Assembly: GCA_022826905.1 (NCBI GenBank)
Contig: JAJDUA010000034.1
Span: forward strand, 21,035 to 85,034
From: Candidatus Dadabacteria bacterium
Lineage (GTDB): Bacteria > Desulfobacterota_D > UBA1144 > Nemesobacterales > Nemesobacteraceae
Direction: 5' to 3'
DNA length: 64,000 nucleotides
Position 1 is the first letter of the stretch. Each line of letters starts with the position of its first letter. Of this stretch, positions 16,835-26,426 are shown piece after piece. A program made the translations under genes and the position numbers. The notes below the pieces were generated by a model. The model saw nothing but the letters and a program-made list of their open reading frames with translations, ran no database searches and was not told the origin of the DNA.

Positions 16835-18050
16835 ATTGGTGATTCTTCTTATTTTGCTGTTTTTAATCTTGCAGGCATTTTTCGCCGGCTCGGAAATCGC
16901 TCTCATCTCTTGCGACAAGATAAAGATGAGATCCCTTGCCGAGGAAGGTTCCGCCGCCGCGGAGCTGGTTCTTGACGCCCATTCGAAGATCGAAAGCTTC
17001 ATCGGTACCACCCTGATAGGGGTTAACCTTTCGCTCATAATAAACACCTTGGTGCTCACCTTTTATTTCGAGGAGACCGTCGGGCAGCGAAGCGGTCTCT
17101 ACACAGTGGCCGTGCTCTCTCCGCTTATCGTTGTTTTCGGCCAGGTGGTTCCCAAGGCGGTGTTCGAGAGCAAGCGAAACTCCATAGTGCTCTGGATCAT
17201 CTATCCGCTCTGGGTTTTCTCCAAGCTTTTTTACCCGGTGCTTTTCTTCGTCAGCCTTTTTACCCGGGGGATATTGAGCCGCCCGGGCAAAAACATGAGC
17301 TCCATAACCCGCGAGGAACTTGAGGACGTGATGGAAGAAGACGAGGACAAGCCGAGTTCGGACTACAAAAGAAGGGTTCTTCGCAGGATTTTCGGCTACT
17401 CAGAGACCACGGTCGGAGAGATAATGATCCCGCTTGTCAAGGTGGACGCGCTTGAGAGGAGGTCCACGCTTCACGACGTCAGGAGGCTCATAGCGGAGAA
17501 AAGCCATTCGAGAATCCCGATTTTCAGCGACCGAGTCGACAACATAACCGGTATACTCAACTCGTTTTACGTTCTCGGCGAGCAGGACCTTGACAAGAGC
17601 GTTGAGCAGTACGCTCTTCCTCCTTTCTACGTTCCGGAATCGAAGCTTGTGAATGAGCTTATGGACGAGATGAAGGGAGGGTGCGCAGGAATGGCTGTCG
17701 TGGTTGACGAATACGGAGGGTCGGTCGGAATCATAACCCTTGAGGACATAATTGAAGAGGTCGTAGGGGAAATAGAGGATGAGTACGACACTGGCGAGAC
17801 CCCATGGAGAAAGCTCGGCGTCGGACAGTATCTGATCGATCCCACAGTCGAGATAGAACGGCTTAACGACGGCCTCGGCCTTGCCATTCCCGAGGGAGAG
17901 GATTACGAAACGCTCGGGGGATTCCTTCTTTACAAATATGGGTCGATTCCCGCTCCAGAAACCGTGATAGTTCTCGGAAGAAAAACCTTTACAGTGGTCT
18001 CTTCGACCGCAAGGATGATAAACGAGGTTCACCTGCGGACGGCAAAATGA
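16824..18050 (+). CDS. CNNM/HlyC-CorC family membrane protein (second of a tandem pair)
   Basis: This 408-residue paralogue of the preceding gene has the same order. There is a CNNM membrane domain (ELVILLILLFLILQAFFAG), two CBS domains (RRVLRRIFGYSETTVGEIMI and MAVVVDEYGGSVGIITLED) and a C-terminal CorC/HlyC domain (LGVGQYLIDPTVEIERLND). I start at the ATG 16824; an in-frame extension upstream lacks family-like sequence. Two such proteins side by side are common and may form a heteromer. The transported ion is not readable from the sequence. Confidence 0.9.
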   Translation: MSIELVILLILLFLILQAFFAGSEIALISCDKIKMRSLAEEGSAAAELVLDAHSKIESFIGTTLIGVNLSLIINTLVLTFYFEETVGQRSGLYTVAVLSPLIVVFGQVVPKAVFESKRNSIVLWIIYPLWVFSKLFYPVLFFVSLFTRGILSRPGKNMSSITREELEDVMEEDEDKPSSDYKRRVLRRIFGYSETTVGEIMIPLVKVDALERRSTLHDVRRLIAEKSHSRIPIFSDRVDNITGILNSFYVLGEQDLDKSVEQYALPPFYVPESKLVNELMDEMKGGCAGMAVVVDEYGGSVGIITLEDIIEEVVGEIEDEYDTGETPWRKLGVGQYLIDPTVEIERLNDGLGLAIPEGEDYETLGGFLLYKYGSIPAPETVIVLGRKTFTVVSSTARMINEVHLRTAK

Positions 18051-18130
18051 TCTCAGAGAGAGTCGACGATGTATCTGCAACGTGCCGGGGAACCTGCTCC
18101 CGCCCCAGCGTGAGAAGCGAGATGCTCGGG

Positions 18131-18730
18131 TCAGTGAAGAGGCTGCTCCCGCAGAAGTTCCTTTGCTATCAGTTTTCTGTATGACTCAACGGGCTGGATG
18201 CCGTGTATCCTGAGTTCTCCAAAGTAAAGGGTAGGAACGCCGAGGACCGTGTTTTCCCGGGCGCTTTCCATGTTTTTTTCTATTTTCTCTGAAAAGCTTC
18301 TTTCGCGAAGAGATTCTGAGAGTTCCTCGGGACATAGCCCCGCCCTCTCGCCCGCCTTGAGAACGATTTCGAGAAGACCTATGTTCTTCCCCTCCCTGAA
18401 ATAGGCGGTGTAGCAGGCCTTGTGAAACTCCATGAACCTGTTTTTCTCTTTCGCGAACTCCGCTCCCTCAAGACATAGCCTCGAATTGGTTACGAATCCC
18501 GGGAGTTTTATCCCGACCCCGACCTCGGCAGCTACATTCTCGAGGGTCTCCGAGATGCGGATGCTCCTCTCTGTTTTTTTCCGCCTTTTCCCCTCCGCCG
18601 GGTATTCGGGGTGAATTTCAACGCCGAGCCACTCCACTTCAAGGCTGAAATCCCTTGCGAGGTCAAGCACCCTCTCGGTAGCTAAAAAACAGAAAGGGCA
18701 GATGTAGTCGTAGTATAGAAGAATTTTCAC
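18131..18730 (-). CDS. DsbA family oxidoreductase, FrnE-like
   Basis: The 199 residues form a DSBA-type thioredoxin fold with the active-site CPFC at residues 11-14. An all-helical insertion follows, then the cis-Pro segment NTVLGVPTLYFGELRIHG near 160-177. No signal peptide is present, so this is a cytoplasmic disulfide or chaperone-type oxidoreductase like FrnE/YwbO rather than periplasmic DsbA. The start is GTG. It lies alone on the minus strand between the CNNM pair and a TonB receptor gene. The related 2-hydroxychromene-2-carboxylate isomerases lack the second cysteine, which argues against that role. Confidence 0.85.
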   Translation of the reverse strand: MKILLYYDYICPFCFLATERVLDLARDFSLEVEWLGVEIHPEYPAEGKRRKKTERSIRISETLENVAAEVGVGIKLPGFVTNSRLCLEGAEFAKEKNRFMEFHKACYTAYFREGKNIGLLEIVLKAGERAGLCPEELSESLRERSFSEKIEKNMESARENTVLGVPTLYFGELRIHGIQPVESYRKLIAKELLREQPLH

Positions 18731-18788
18731 AGATATTAAGAGAGAATTTCTAAAGGGTCAGGTCTTTTTATTAGCCAACAGCGCATCA

Positions 18789-21326
18789 TCAGATGTCGAA
18801 CTTTGCCGTCAGAAACAGCGTGCGTCCCAGAATCGAATCCAAGTATAGTACGTGATCCTCATCGGACTCAGGGCTAGACTGACCTTCATTGCCGAGATTC
18901 AGAACCCCTCCCGTGAGTTCCAACTGGTTAAAACCAAAGGCGTTTTCCCAGTTAAGCGCGATATCATGCCCTACCCACCTTCTGAAGCGCTTGGTCCGGG
19001 TGGAGTTCCAAAAAGACGTAACCGCGTGCGTGTTCCACTGCACGGCCAGGTCGTTACGGCTTGCGCGGAACAGAACGTGAATACGGTTGCGCGGAGTATC
19101 TCCCGGCTGTGTTTCTTCTCCTACGCGTCTTTCGTAATTTGTTATCCTGAGCCAGTTGGCATTGAGTGCAAAATTCGCCAGATCGGTTTTCAGATCACCC
19201 CCAAGCTCTGCGGTGAACCCGTCCATGTCAGTCTCTCCGCTGTTTGTAGTCGGGTTGAAGATTTCCGTTAACCGCCCGTCCGAACGTATCACTCTGACTC
19301 CTGGATACTCGCTGAGTCTTCCGCTTCTTTCAAGACTGATGATAAACTGGGTGTCAAGCCTGCTCGGCGTCTCGTGAAGGCGAAGCCTGAACCAGTCAAA
19401 GTCGGCTGAGAACGGACCCCAGCCCGCGGAAACTCCCGCGCCGAAGCTTTCGGCCTCGTCCGGCTCAAGTTCCGGATTGCCGCCGGCGACCATCCGTACC
19501 TGATCCTTGGAGCAGTCGGGAGTAGGCGTGTCCGCGTCGCACACATACGGGTAATAAACGAATTCCTGCCCGTGTAGCGTCACAAAGCTGGGCGCTCGCC
19601 CCCCTTCGCTCCATGACGCTCGCAGCGCGACATTGGGTATTATTCGGTAAAGCGTCGCTATCCTGTGCGAGAGCACTCCCCCAACATCGTCAAAATCGTC
19701 GTGGCGGAGAGAAAACGACATGTCGAGCGTATTCCCCAGAGGAACCAGAATGTCGCCGAAAGCCGAGAGGCGTCGGCGGTCGGCCTCAAGCGAGTATGCA
19801 CTTCCCCCAAGCACATCACCCACGTCAACTGGTTCGCCCCGAAGATTGAAATATTCTTCCCCCTGGCTTCTATCTTCCTGGGCTATCTGCAGGCCGGCAC
19901 TCCAGCTGAGCCTGTTGCCCATAAGCTCAAACATCGGCCCGCCGAGTGTTGCCCCCGCATTAACATAGTCGATTTCTAATTTATATTTGCTACGCACGCT
20001 GCTTTCACTGATTGCGGCCTTATGCTCTTCGGCTTCGGAAAGCGGATTCTGTATGTCGTAATCCCCGCTCGCAATGGCGGTTTCTATTATCGGTCCGTGG
20101 ATGAAGGTGCGACCCGCATCAACATAGTCGTAGCGTCTGTAATGTACGTAGCCGTCATACTTTATGTCATCTTTAATGTCGCCCCGCAGTCCCAGAGCGA
20201 TATCGTATTGTTCAAGGTCCGAATCCCACTGCCGGTTGCCGTGTCCAAGGAAGCGGTGAGCGACCGTGATTTGCTCCGGGAAATTGCTCTCGTCAAGACC
20301 TTCGATGCTTTCGATAAGGTTGTTTCTCAACGCCTCGTTCGGCGCGAAGCGGAAATCGTTCGGATCAGGCGCATACAGCAACCTCAGTTTTTCTCTTGTT
20401 GCGTGTCCCTCAACATATATCTCAGCCGCGTCGCCGAGCGGATAGCTGAAATCCAGAAACGCACTGTCATTCTGCCTGCGCCTCAGGTGCCACGCGATGT
20501 CCGCATAGGCAAAACCGCATACGGTGCCGGAAAATCCGCCCGGAGGGTCAGTTAGCACCCCCGTGTACACGTTTTCATTACAGTCGTTCAGAGGTGCCGA
20601 TATAAGTTCTCCGTCGTTTTTTTCCAGAAACACCGTGTTGCCGCGCACCGACACTCCTTCAGTGTCGGCGAAGGAGCCTCCGGGCGTGTATCTGGCGCGG
20701 CTGTAATCCCGGTCAACGTCACGCACCTCGTCCCGCCGGAAAATATCCGCGCCGACGGTCAGGTTTCCCTCTCCGACGCTTATCCCCCAAAGAGCGTTCA
20801 GGTGTTCGGAATCTGCTCCCTCCGCCCGGGGACGCCCGGCGTTTAACTGGATCTGAAGACCTTCATAACCTTTTCTGAAAACGATATTTATGGCGCCGCC
20901 GATTGCTTGCCCGCCATACAGGGCGCTCGCGCTGTCATTAAGGATTTCGATCCGTTCAACAGCCGAGATCGGAATGGTGTCAAGGTCAACGCCGGAGCCT
21001 GCGACTCGCCGCCCGTTTATCAGGATTATGGAGCGTTCGTACCCCAGAACAAGCGGTCTATTGAGGCCGAAATTGTTAAAAGCAGACCGCCCGAACAGAT
21101 CAGTCAGCCTGCTTACGCCTGAGAGTTCAATATCCCGTCGCGTGATAACGTTTATAGGGTGCAGGGTGTCGGACATTTCTTCTGAGTATGGTCGGTTACC
21201 TGCAACACTGCCTTCTCTTGCGGTTGCGTCCCGGACCATAGAGTGAGATGTCGCCAAGATAAGTACCGCGAGAATTATATTCCAAGGTGCGGCTTTAGAA
21301 ATTGTCTCATAAGACTTGTGGATCAT
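18789..21326 (-). CDS. TonB-dependent outer-membrane receptor
   Basis: The 845 residues start with a signal-like segment (APWNIILAVLILATSHSM, 14-31). A plug domain follows with INVITRRDIELSGVSRLTDL, IILINGRRV, IPISAVERIEIL and SASALYGGQAIGGAINIVF (about 55-155). The rest is a long beta-barrel rich in aromatic alternation that ends with Phe-Asp-Ile. The barrel has WSEGGRAPSFVTLHG and NPELEPDEAESF, both typical of TonB receptors. Two loops contain paired cysteines. The ligand is unknown; iron, cobalamin or glycan are all possible. No tonB/exbBD genes lie nearby. It is divergent from a secreted cache-domain protein. Confidence 0.93.
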   Translation of the reverse strand: MIHKSYETISKAAPWNIILAVLILATSHSMVRDATAREGSVAGNRPYSEEMSDTLHPINVITRRDIELSGVSRLTDLFGRSAFNNFGLNRPLVLGYERSIILINGRRVAGSGVDLDTIPISAVERIEILNDSASALYGGQAIGGAINIVFRKGYEGLQIQLNAGRPRAEGADSEHLNALWGISVGEGNLTVGADIFRRDEVRDVDRDYSRARYTPGGSFADTEGVSVRGNTVFLEKNDGELISAPLNDCNENVYTGVLTDPPGGFSGTVCGFAYADIAWHLRRRQNDSAFLDFSYPLGDAAEIYVEGHATREKLRLLYAPDPNDFRFAPNEALRNNLIESIEGLDESNFPEQITVAHRFLGHGNRQWDSDLEQYDIALGLRGDIKDDIKYDGYVHYRRYDYVDAGRTFIHGPIIETAIASGDYDIQNPLSEAEEHKAAISESSVRSKYKLEIDYVNAGATLGGPMFELMGNRLSWSAGLQIAQEDRSQGEEYFNLRGEPVDVGDVLGGSAYSLEADRRRLSAFGDILVPLGNTLDMSFSLRHDDFDDVGGVLSHRIATLYRIIPNVALRASWSEGGRAPSFVTLHGQEFVYYPYVCDADTPTPDCSKDQVRMVAGGNPELEPDEAESFGAGVSAGWGPFSADFDWFRLRLHETPSRLDTQFIISLERSGRLSEYPGVRVIRSDGRLTEIFNPTTNSGETDMDGFTAELGGDLKTDLANFALNANWLRITNYERRVGEETQPGDTPRNRIHVLFRASRNDLAVQWNTHAVTSFWNSTRTKRFRRWVGHDIALNWENAFGFNQLELTGGVLNLGNEGQSSPESDEDHVLYLDSILGRTLFLTAKFDI

Positions 21327-21536
21327 TTTTTACTCCTTAATTATCGCTTGAACTCCTCCTGCCCGTATGCAAGGGTATTTCCGGGTCTGCAATCGTGCGG
21401 GAATCTTAAATCACGGAAATTATTCTATCCCAATTCCGTTTTCAAAACCAGCAAGGTACTATAGACAGGCAAAGAACCAAAATCCGCAGTTATGTGGAAA
21501 CTGTATTTTGAATCGGCAGAAAGAGAGGTTGAAGCT

Positions 21537-22925
21537 ATGAAAAAAATCGCTACCGCAGTCCTTCTTTTCTTAATCACAATCGTTTTTTCCGCGGTTCCGC
21601 CCGCCTTTGCCCATGATGGTCCAGACGCCGAAGATGCAAGTTCGGGAGATATGGATGATATGAGGAATTTCTTGCTGCACCTAAAAGAGCACCGGGGGAG
21701 GGTCAGCAGCGATGACAGTCAGACAGAATTCCGAAACGCCCTGAGAACCGATAACGGAGTGTGGAGACACGGCGACACGTACGTAATTACCGTTAATAAG
21801 TCCGGTGACGGGGAAGCCCCCTCCTCCGCTCAGTCTGGCGATATCATATTTTTTCATGCGAAACATCCTGCGGCCGTGAGCGGGTCCCTCAGCGGCATTG
21901 CGATTTTCCGGGACCTGATCGAGAAGGTGGAGACAGCGAACGGGGAAGCGGTATGCGTTCAGGATACAAGCAGAAAATACGGCAATCACATCTGCGCGGT
22001 TGAAGATTCCGATCCGGCCGGATTCGGAGCCGGAGTTCCCTTCATACAGATTGTGGGATTTAATCACGAAAGCAATGAAGCGGATCTTTCCAAGGCAAAA
22101 GACGCCTGTCCTGAGTTCACTGCTGAGAATCTTAGGAGCAGAGGGTGGCTGAGTGCCGACATGGTTAATGACGAGGAAAGTCTGGTGAGTTATCTCGAAG
22201 GGGTGGTTGAGCATGTTTCTGAAGAGATCGGGAATGCTCCCGGGCAATCAGGAAATGACGCGCGCGAGGGCGTTTCGCTGCTTAGAATGGTTCAGCTTAT
22301 GCCTTGCTGGAGAGAGATGCCATGGGAGTCGGGCTCCATATATTTTTATATAGTTACCGATACGGACAAGATGTTCGGAATTTTCAACGGAAACACTCCC
22401 CAGCTTCAGGACAGGACGCTGCGTCTTGTGGACGACAACGGAGTTGAGATTGCCAAACGCATTTTGGAAGAGGTGCGCAGACAGGACGATACCCCGAACC
22501 GGGGTTTTCTCACTTACCTCTGGGATGATCCGACTGTCGTGGGTGACGAGGTGGTCTGTCAGCAGAGGGAGCCTGTTCCAGGCCCGTTCGCGGAGGACGA
22601 GGACGAAGAGGTATTTTGTGAGGTCGGAAGTCCTGTTCCCGGTAGATCCACCGGCACGTCGGTCAAGCGCGGGTACTTCATACGGACAAACTTTGGCGTT
22701 GGGGAAACGTATTACGTTGTAGGCTCCGGTATTTATCCGAAGTCCCGGGAAGGGAGCAGCGGAGAGGGTGGTGGAGGGTGCGCGATTACCTCTGGGAGCG
22801 GCAAGGGAACTGGAACACCGGCGTTTAACCTGTTTTTGACCACTGCGGTTCTGTTTCTGGCGATTTTGTGGGGAAGACGCCCGGGCGAGGAGTTTCTGAG
22901 GAAAAACGGGCGCCGCGGGGACTGA
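21537..22925 (+). CDS. Secreted two-cache-domain protein with C-terminal sorting-like tail
   Basis: The 462 residues begin with a clear signal peptide (MKKIATAVLLFLITIVFSAV, cleavage near AFA-HD). Two regions resemble single-cache sensor domains. The first spans about 45-170, with YVITVN, GDIIFFHA and PFIQIVGF. The second spans about 195-400, with FYIVTDTDKMFGIFNG and FGVGETYYVVGSGIY. No HAMP, kinase or methyl-accepting domain follows. The protein ends with Gly-rich GGGGCAITSGSG, one hydrophobic helix (FNLFLTTAVLFLAILW) and basic GRR, a tripartite pattern like MYXO-CTERM or GlyGly-CTERM tails. I chose ATG 21537, which has AGAGAGG upstream. A role in periplasmic or surface ligand binding is inferred. 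Confidence 0.75.
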   Translation: MKKIATAVLLFLITIVFSAVPPAFAHDGPDAEDASSGDMDDMRNFLLHLKEHRGRVSSDDSQTEFRNALRTDNGVWRHGDTYVITVNKSGDGEAPSSAQSGDIIFFHAKHPAAVSGSLSGIAIFRDLIEKVETANGEAVCVQDTSRKYGNHICAVEDSDPAGFGAGVPFIQIVGFNHESNEADLSKAKDACPEFTAENLRSRGWLSADMVNDEESLVSYLEGVVEHVSEEIGNAPGQSGNDAREGVSLLRMVQLMPCWREMPWESGSIYFYIVTDTDKMFGIFNGNTPQLQDRTLRLVDDNGVEIAKRILEEVRRQDDTPNRGFLTYLWDDPTVVGDEVVCQQREPVPGPFAEDEDEEVFCEVGSPVPGRSTGTSVKRGYFIRTNFGVGETYYVVGSGIYPKSREGSSGEGGGGCAITSGSGKGTGTPAFNLFLTTAVLFLAILWGRRPGEEFLRKNGRRGD

Positions 22926-23075
22926 TTTCGTCCGGGAAGATGCCCCGCGGGGAACCTGCTTTTCGCCAAACAGAGTCGTGCTGCCTCTTCGGTATCTGTG
23001 AAAGGGATGTATTTATCTCCGAATAGGCCTGTATTTGCGCTCAAACAACGCTAGGACCGGCTTCCCCAGCCCGGC

Positions 23076-23104
23076 TTGATTAACCCCCTTGGATTCAATA
23101 TAAT
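23076..23104 (+). promoter_or_regulatory. Promoter for the ETF-linked oxidoreductase gene
   Basis: TTGATT (23076-23081), a 17-base spacer and a perfect TATAAT (23099-23104) lie 40 bases before the ATG at 23144. Confidence 0.6.
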
Positions 23105-23143
23105 CTACACTGACTTTTCCATGTCTTGCTCAGGAGAAACCAG

Positions 23144-25144
23144 ATGAACCCCAAATCTGCAATAATGCTTTTGCTGCTTGTGGCGGCCTTCGGTTTTTTC
23201 GCCTACAACATCCGCCTTCTCATAAGCCTCGTCACTCTCGGCAAAAAGGAAGACAACAGGCTTGACAACATTCCCGAGAGGATAAGAAAGGTCATCGTCT
23301 ACGTGTTCGGGCAGAGAAGGCTTTTCAAGTACCGTTTCGCCGGTATAGAGCACGCCATGATCTTCTGGGGTTTCGTCATAATAACGGTGGGGACCGTGGA
23401 GATGCTGATAAGCGGTGTTGTTCCCGGATTTCATTTCTTCCCGGGGCTGCTGGGGGGAATCTACGAACTGGTTCTTGACATAGTGCAGACTCTGGTTCTT
23501 GTGGCCATAGGTATGGGCATAATAAACAGGCTCACCATAGGGAGAAGAAGGGAAGTTAACGGGCCCGACGCGGTCGTGATACTGGGTCTTATATTCGGCC
23601 TCATGATCACCGCCCTTCTCACCACTGGGGCAAAGATAGCGCTTGCCGAAACAAGCCCCGCGATGCTGCCGGTGTCCAGTGCATTCTCCGGGCTCTACGA
23701 CGGCATGAGCGCCGGGAGCACCTTTTTCTGGAAGGAGTTTTTCTGGTGGTTCCACATACTCATAGTGCTTTCCTTTCTCAACTACCTTCCCTACTCTAAG
23801 CACAGCCACGTCCTGACGGCGATTTTCAATGTTTTTTTCCAGAGCCTCAAGCCCCGCGGGCAGCTCTCGAAGCTTGATTTCGAGGACATCCCCGAAGACC
23901 TTGACCACTTCGGCTCCTCGAAGATAGCCGATTTCAGCTGGAAGGACATACTCGACGCCTATACCTGCACCGAGTGCGGAAGGTGCACGGACAACTGCCC
24001 GGCGTGGAATACCGAGAAGGTGCTCTCCCCCAGGGACATCGTCGTTAAGCTTCGCCACTACGTCTCAAGCGAGGGGAAGGACATACTCGCCGGAAAACCT
24101 AAGGAAGAGCAGCCCGACCTCCCCGACGCCGAGTGGGTGACGCCAGAGGAACTCTGGGCATGCACCACGTGCAACGCCTGCGTCGAGCAATGCCCGCTTT
24201 TCATCGACCAGATGGGCAAGATAATGGACATGAGAAGGTTCCTTACTCTTGAGGGCCGCCTGAGCGGAACCGCCACGAGAACTCTTCAGAAGCTTCAGAA
24301 CAACGGAAATCCTTGGGGATTTCCTGAGGCCGACCGCGGCTCTTGGCTCTCGGAGATGGAAGTTCCCATCCTCGGAGTCTCGGCCGAGAACGCAAGGGAA
24401 TTTGACGTGATTTACTGGACGGGATGCTTCGGGGGCTACGACCCTAGAGGCCAGGAAGTCTCAAAGGCGATAGTGACCCTGCTTAAGATCGCGGGAGTTA
24501 ATTTCGCCGTCATGGGTCCGGGGGAGACCTGCACGGGTGACCCCGCAAGAAGACTGGGAGAGGAGGCCCTCTACCAGATGCTCGCCGTCCAGAACATCGA
24601 GACTCTTAACGAATTGAAGGTGAAGAAGATTCTCGCGAACTGCCCCCACTGCTTCAACACCATGAAGAACGAGTATCCGCAGTTCGGCGGGCACTACGAG
24701 GTTGTCCACCACACGGACTTTCTCCTGCAGCTCATCCAAGAGGGCAAGCTTAACCCCGACGCCCCGGTCGAGGAGAAGATAACATACCACGATTCCTGCT
24801 ACATCGGCCGCTACAACAACATTTACGACTCCCCGAGGGAGATACTGAAAAGCATTCCGGGGATTGATCTCGTGGAAATGAAAAGGAACAGGACAAAGAG
24901 TTTCTGCTGCGGGGCCGGAGGCGGAAAGATATGGATGGAGGAAGAGGCTCCCAGGGTTAACTGGAATCGCTTTGACGAGGCCGCGGAAACTAATCCCGAC
25001 ACCCTGGCAACGGCGTGCTACTTCTGCAACACGATGTTTGATGACGCCGCGCGCTTTAAGGGTAAGGAGGAGGATATCGGCGTTCAGGACATAGCCGAAA
25101 TCCTTAACCGCTCGGTTAAAGCTGATGCGCCTCCCCCGTCGTAA
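23144..25144 (+). CDS. Membrane Fe-S oxidoreductase, ETF:quinone / HdrED-like
   Basis: The 666 residues combine an N-terminal cytochrome-b-like membrane domain (about five helices, residues 5-225) with a HdrD-like soluble part. Two [4Fe-4S] motifs are seen, CTECGRCTDNCP and CTTCNACVEQCP. Two CCG-type domains follow (GCFGGYDPRG and CPHCFNTM; HDSCYIGRYNN, FCCGAGGGK and CYFCNTMFDD). Such proteins move electrons between electron-transfer flavoprotein and menaquinone, for example in fatty acid oxidation. ATG 23144 has AGGAGA upstream. No etfAB genes are adjacent, so the electron donor is inferred from family knowledge. Confidence 0.88.
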   Translation: MNPKSAIMLLLLVAAFGFFAYNIRLLISLVTLGKKEDNRLDNIPERIRKVIVYVFGQRRLFKYRFAGIEHAMIFWGFVIITVGTVEMLISGVVPGFHFFPGLLGGIYELVLDIVQTLVLVAIGMGIINRLTIGRRREVNGPDAVVILGLIFGLMITALLTTGAKIALAETSPAMLPVSSAFSGLYDGMSAGSTFFWKEFFWWFHILIVLSFLNYLPYSKHSHVLTAIFNVFFQSLKPRGQLSKLDFEDIPEDLDHFGSSKIADFSWKDILDAYTCTECGRCTDNCPAWNTEKVLSPRDIVVKLRHYVSSEGKDILAGKPKEEQPDLPDAEWVTPEELWACTTCNACVEQCPLFIDQMGKIMDMRRFLTLEGRLSGTATRTLQKLQNNGNPWGFPEADRGSWLSEMEVPILGVSAENAREFDVIYWTGCFGGYDPRGQEVSKAIVTLLKIAGVNFAVMGPGETCTGDPARRLGEEALYQMLAVQNIETLNELKVKKILANCPHCFNTMKNEYPQFGGHYEVVHHTDFLLQLIQEGKLNPDAPVEEKITYHDSCYIGRYNNIYDSPREILKSIPGIDLVEMKRNRTKSFCCGAGGGKIWMEEEAPRVNWNRFDEAAETNPDTLATACYFCNTMFDDAARFKGKEEDIGVQDIAEILNRSVKADAPPPS

Positions 25145-25193
25145 GGGCGTTCCCAAGTGCTCCACCGGGCTTTGAGTCTCAGGGGAGGAGGCT

Positions 25194-26417
25194 ATGAAGC
25201 TTGACAGACCAAAATCCCTTTTAATAGACTCGGGCGGAGGATGGTTCGATTCGGGTTTCTCTGCCACGGCCGGCATTTTCGGCGCTCCCGTTGTCACTCT
25301 CTGCTTCTCAAGCGACGGGCCCAAGCTGTTTTCCCGCTCCGGGGAGAAGACTTTCTCAGAAGACCCTCTCGGTTTGGTCGAGAAACTGGCTGCCGAGGGA
25401 TACACCGCCCTTGGCTACATAAGCTACGACTACCTAAGCTACACCACTCCCGGGGTTGCGACCTCGGATGCAAAGCAGGGAGAGAGGTTTCCTTTTCTGT
25501 TTTTTCACTTTTACGAAAAGGATAGTTTTTATACAGCCCCCCTGGAGGAAATTCTCTCCGCCCTCCCGCAGGACAGTACGGGTCCCGGACCCCTTCCCCG
25601 CTCGAACATTGAGATGGAAGAATACGCCTGGAAGATTTCGGCGATAAAGGAGCATATAGCGGCGGGAGATGTTTACCAGGTGAACCTTTCGCGAAAGTTC
25701 CGCTTCGAGCCTCTGGGTGAGCCGCTTTCGTGGTTTCTGGATTTTTACCGTGCCCAGCCCGTCCCCTTCGCCGCCTTTATCGGTTTTCCGGGGTTTGAGC
25801 TTGTAAGCGGTTCTATGGAGCTTTTTCTCAAGAAAAGGGGCGACAGGATCACCACGAGACCCATAAAAGGGACCGTCCGCAGGGATCCCGACCCCCGTCG
25901 CGACCGGCAACTTGCCGAGACGCTCGGAAACAGCCCCAAGGAGCGGGCCGAGAACCTCATGATAGTCGATCTCATGAGAAACGATCTGGGGAGAATATGC
26001 GGGTACGGTTCCATAGGGGTGAGGGAACTTTTCGCCGTCAGGCCCTACAGCACCCTTTTCCAGATGGAATCCGAAATCGAGGGACGTCTTCGCCCGGGGG
26101 TCGGACTCTCTCAAATAATTGCCAGTACCTTTCCCCCTGGATCCGTTACCGGGGCTCCGAAAAGGGAAGCTCTTCGCATAATAGACAGTCTCGAGCCCCA
26201 CCTGAGGGGTCCTTACTGCGGGGCGATCTGTCTGTTCTCTCCGGGCGGGAACTTCACCATGAGCGTCGCGATCCGCACGGGGGTGAACAGCCCCGAGGGT
26301 GCGGATTTCTGGTTCGGGGGCGGAATCGTTTGGGATTCGAAAGCGGATGAGGAATATGTAGAGACGGAGCTCAAGGCAAAGGCGCTTACATCCGTTGCGT
26401 CCCGACGGATGCTATAA
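25194..26417 (+). CDS. pabB: Aminodeoxychorismate synthase component I PabB
   Basis: PabB aminates chorismate to 4-amino-4-deoxychorismate for folate synthesis, using ammonia from a glutaminase subunit. The 407 residues show the chorismate-binding core. The motif PIKGT at 223-227 has the Lys that marks PabB, in contrast with PIAGT in TrpE at 59.6 kb. Further motifs are MRNDLGRICGYGS and FPPGSVTGAPKREA. GGAGG lies close before the ATG. pabC follows after nine bases. No pabA is seen in the window, so TrpG may provide glutaminase activity. Confidence 0.92.
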   Translation: MKLDRPKSLLIDSGGGWFDSGFSATAGIFGAPVVTLCFSSDGPKLFSRSGEKTFSEDPLGLVEKLAAEGYTALGYISYDYLSYTTPGVATSDAKQGERFPFLFFHFYEKDSFYTAPLEEILSALPQDSTGPGPLPRSNIEMEEYAWKISAIKEHIAAGDVYQVNLSRKFRFEPLGEPLSWFLDFYRAQPVPFAAFIGFPGFELVSGSMELFLKKRGDRITTRPIKGTVRRDPDPRRDRQLAETLGNSPKERAENLMIVDLMRNDLGRICGYGSIGVRELFAVRPYSTLFQMESEIEGRLRPGVGLSQIIASTFPPGSVTGAPKREALRIIDSLEPHLRGPYCGAICLFSPGGNFTMSVAIRTGVNSPEGADFWFGGGIVWDSKADEEYVETELKAKALTSVASRRML

Positions 26418-26426
26418 TTATCTGAC

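Noticed and set aside
17400..18080. Antisense open frame of 226 codons under the second CNNM gene
   Set aside because: The sense strand shows CNNM and CBS domains; the antisense frame is a by-product of codon bias.
22940..22956. CCCCGCGGGG palindrome after the cache gene as a terminator
   Set aside because: The stem is short with no spacer loop, and only four T residues follow at a distance.
23105..24058. Long antisense open frame (317 codons) over the ETF-type oxidoreductase gene
   Set aside because: The plus-strand protein has clear membrane and Fe-S motifs; the antisense translation is His/Tyr-rich without recognisable domains.
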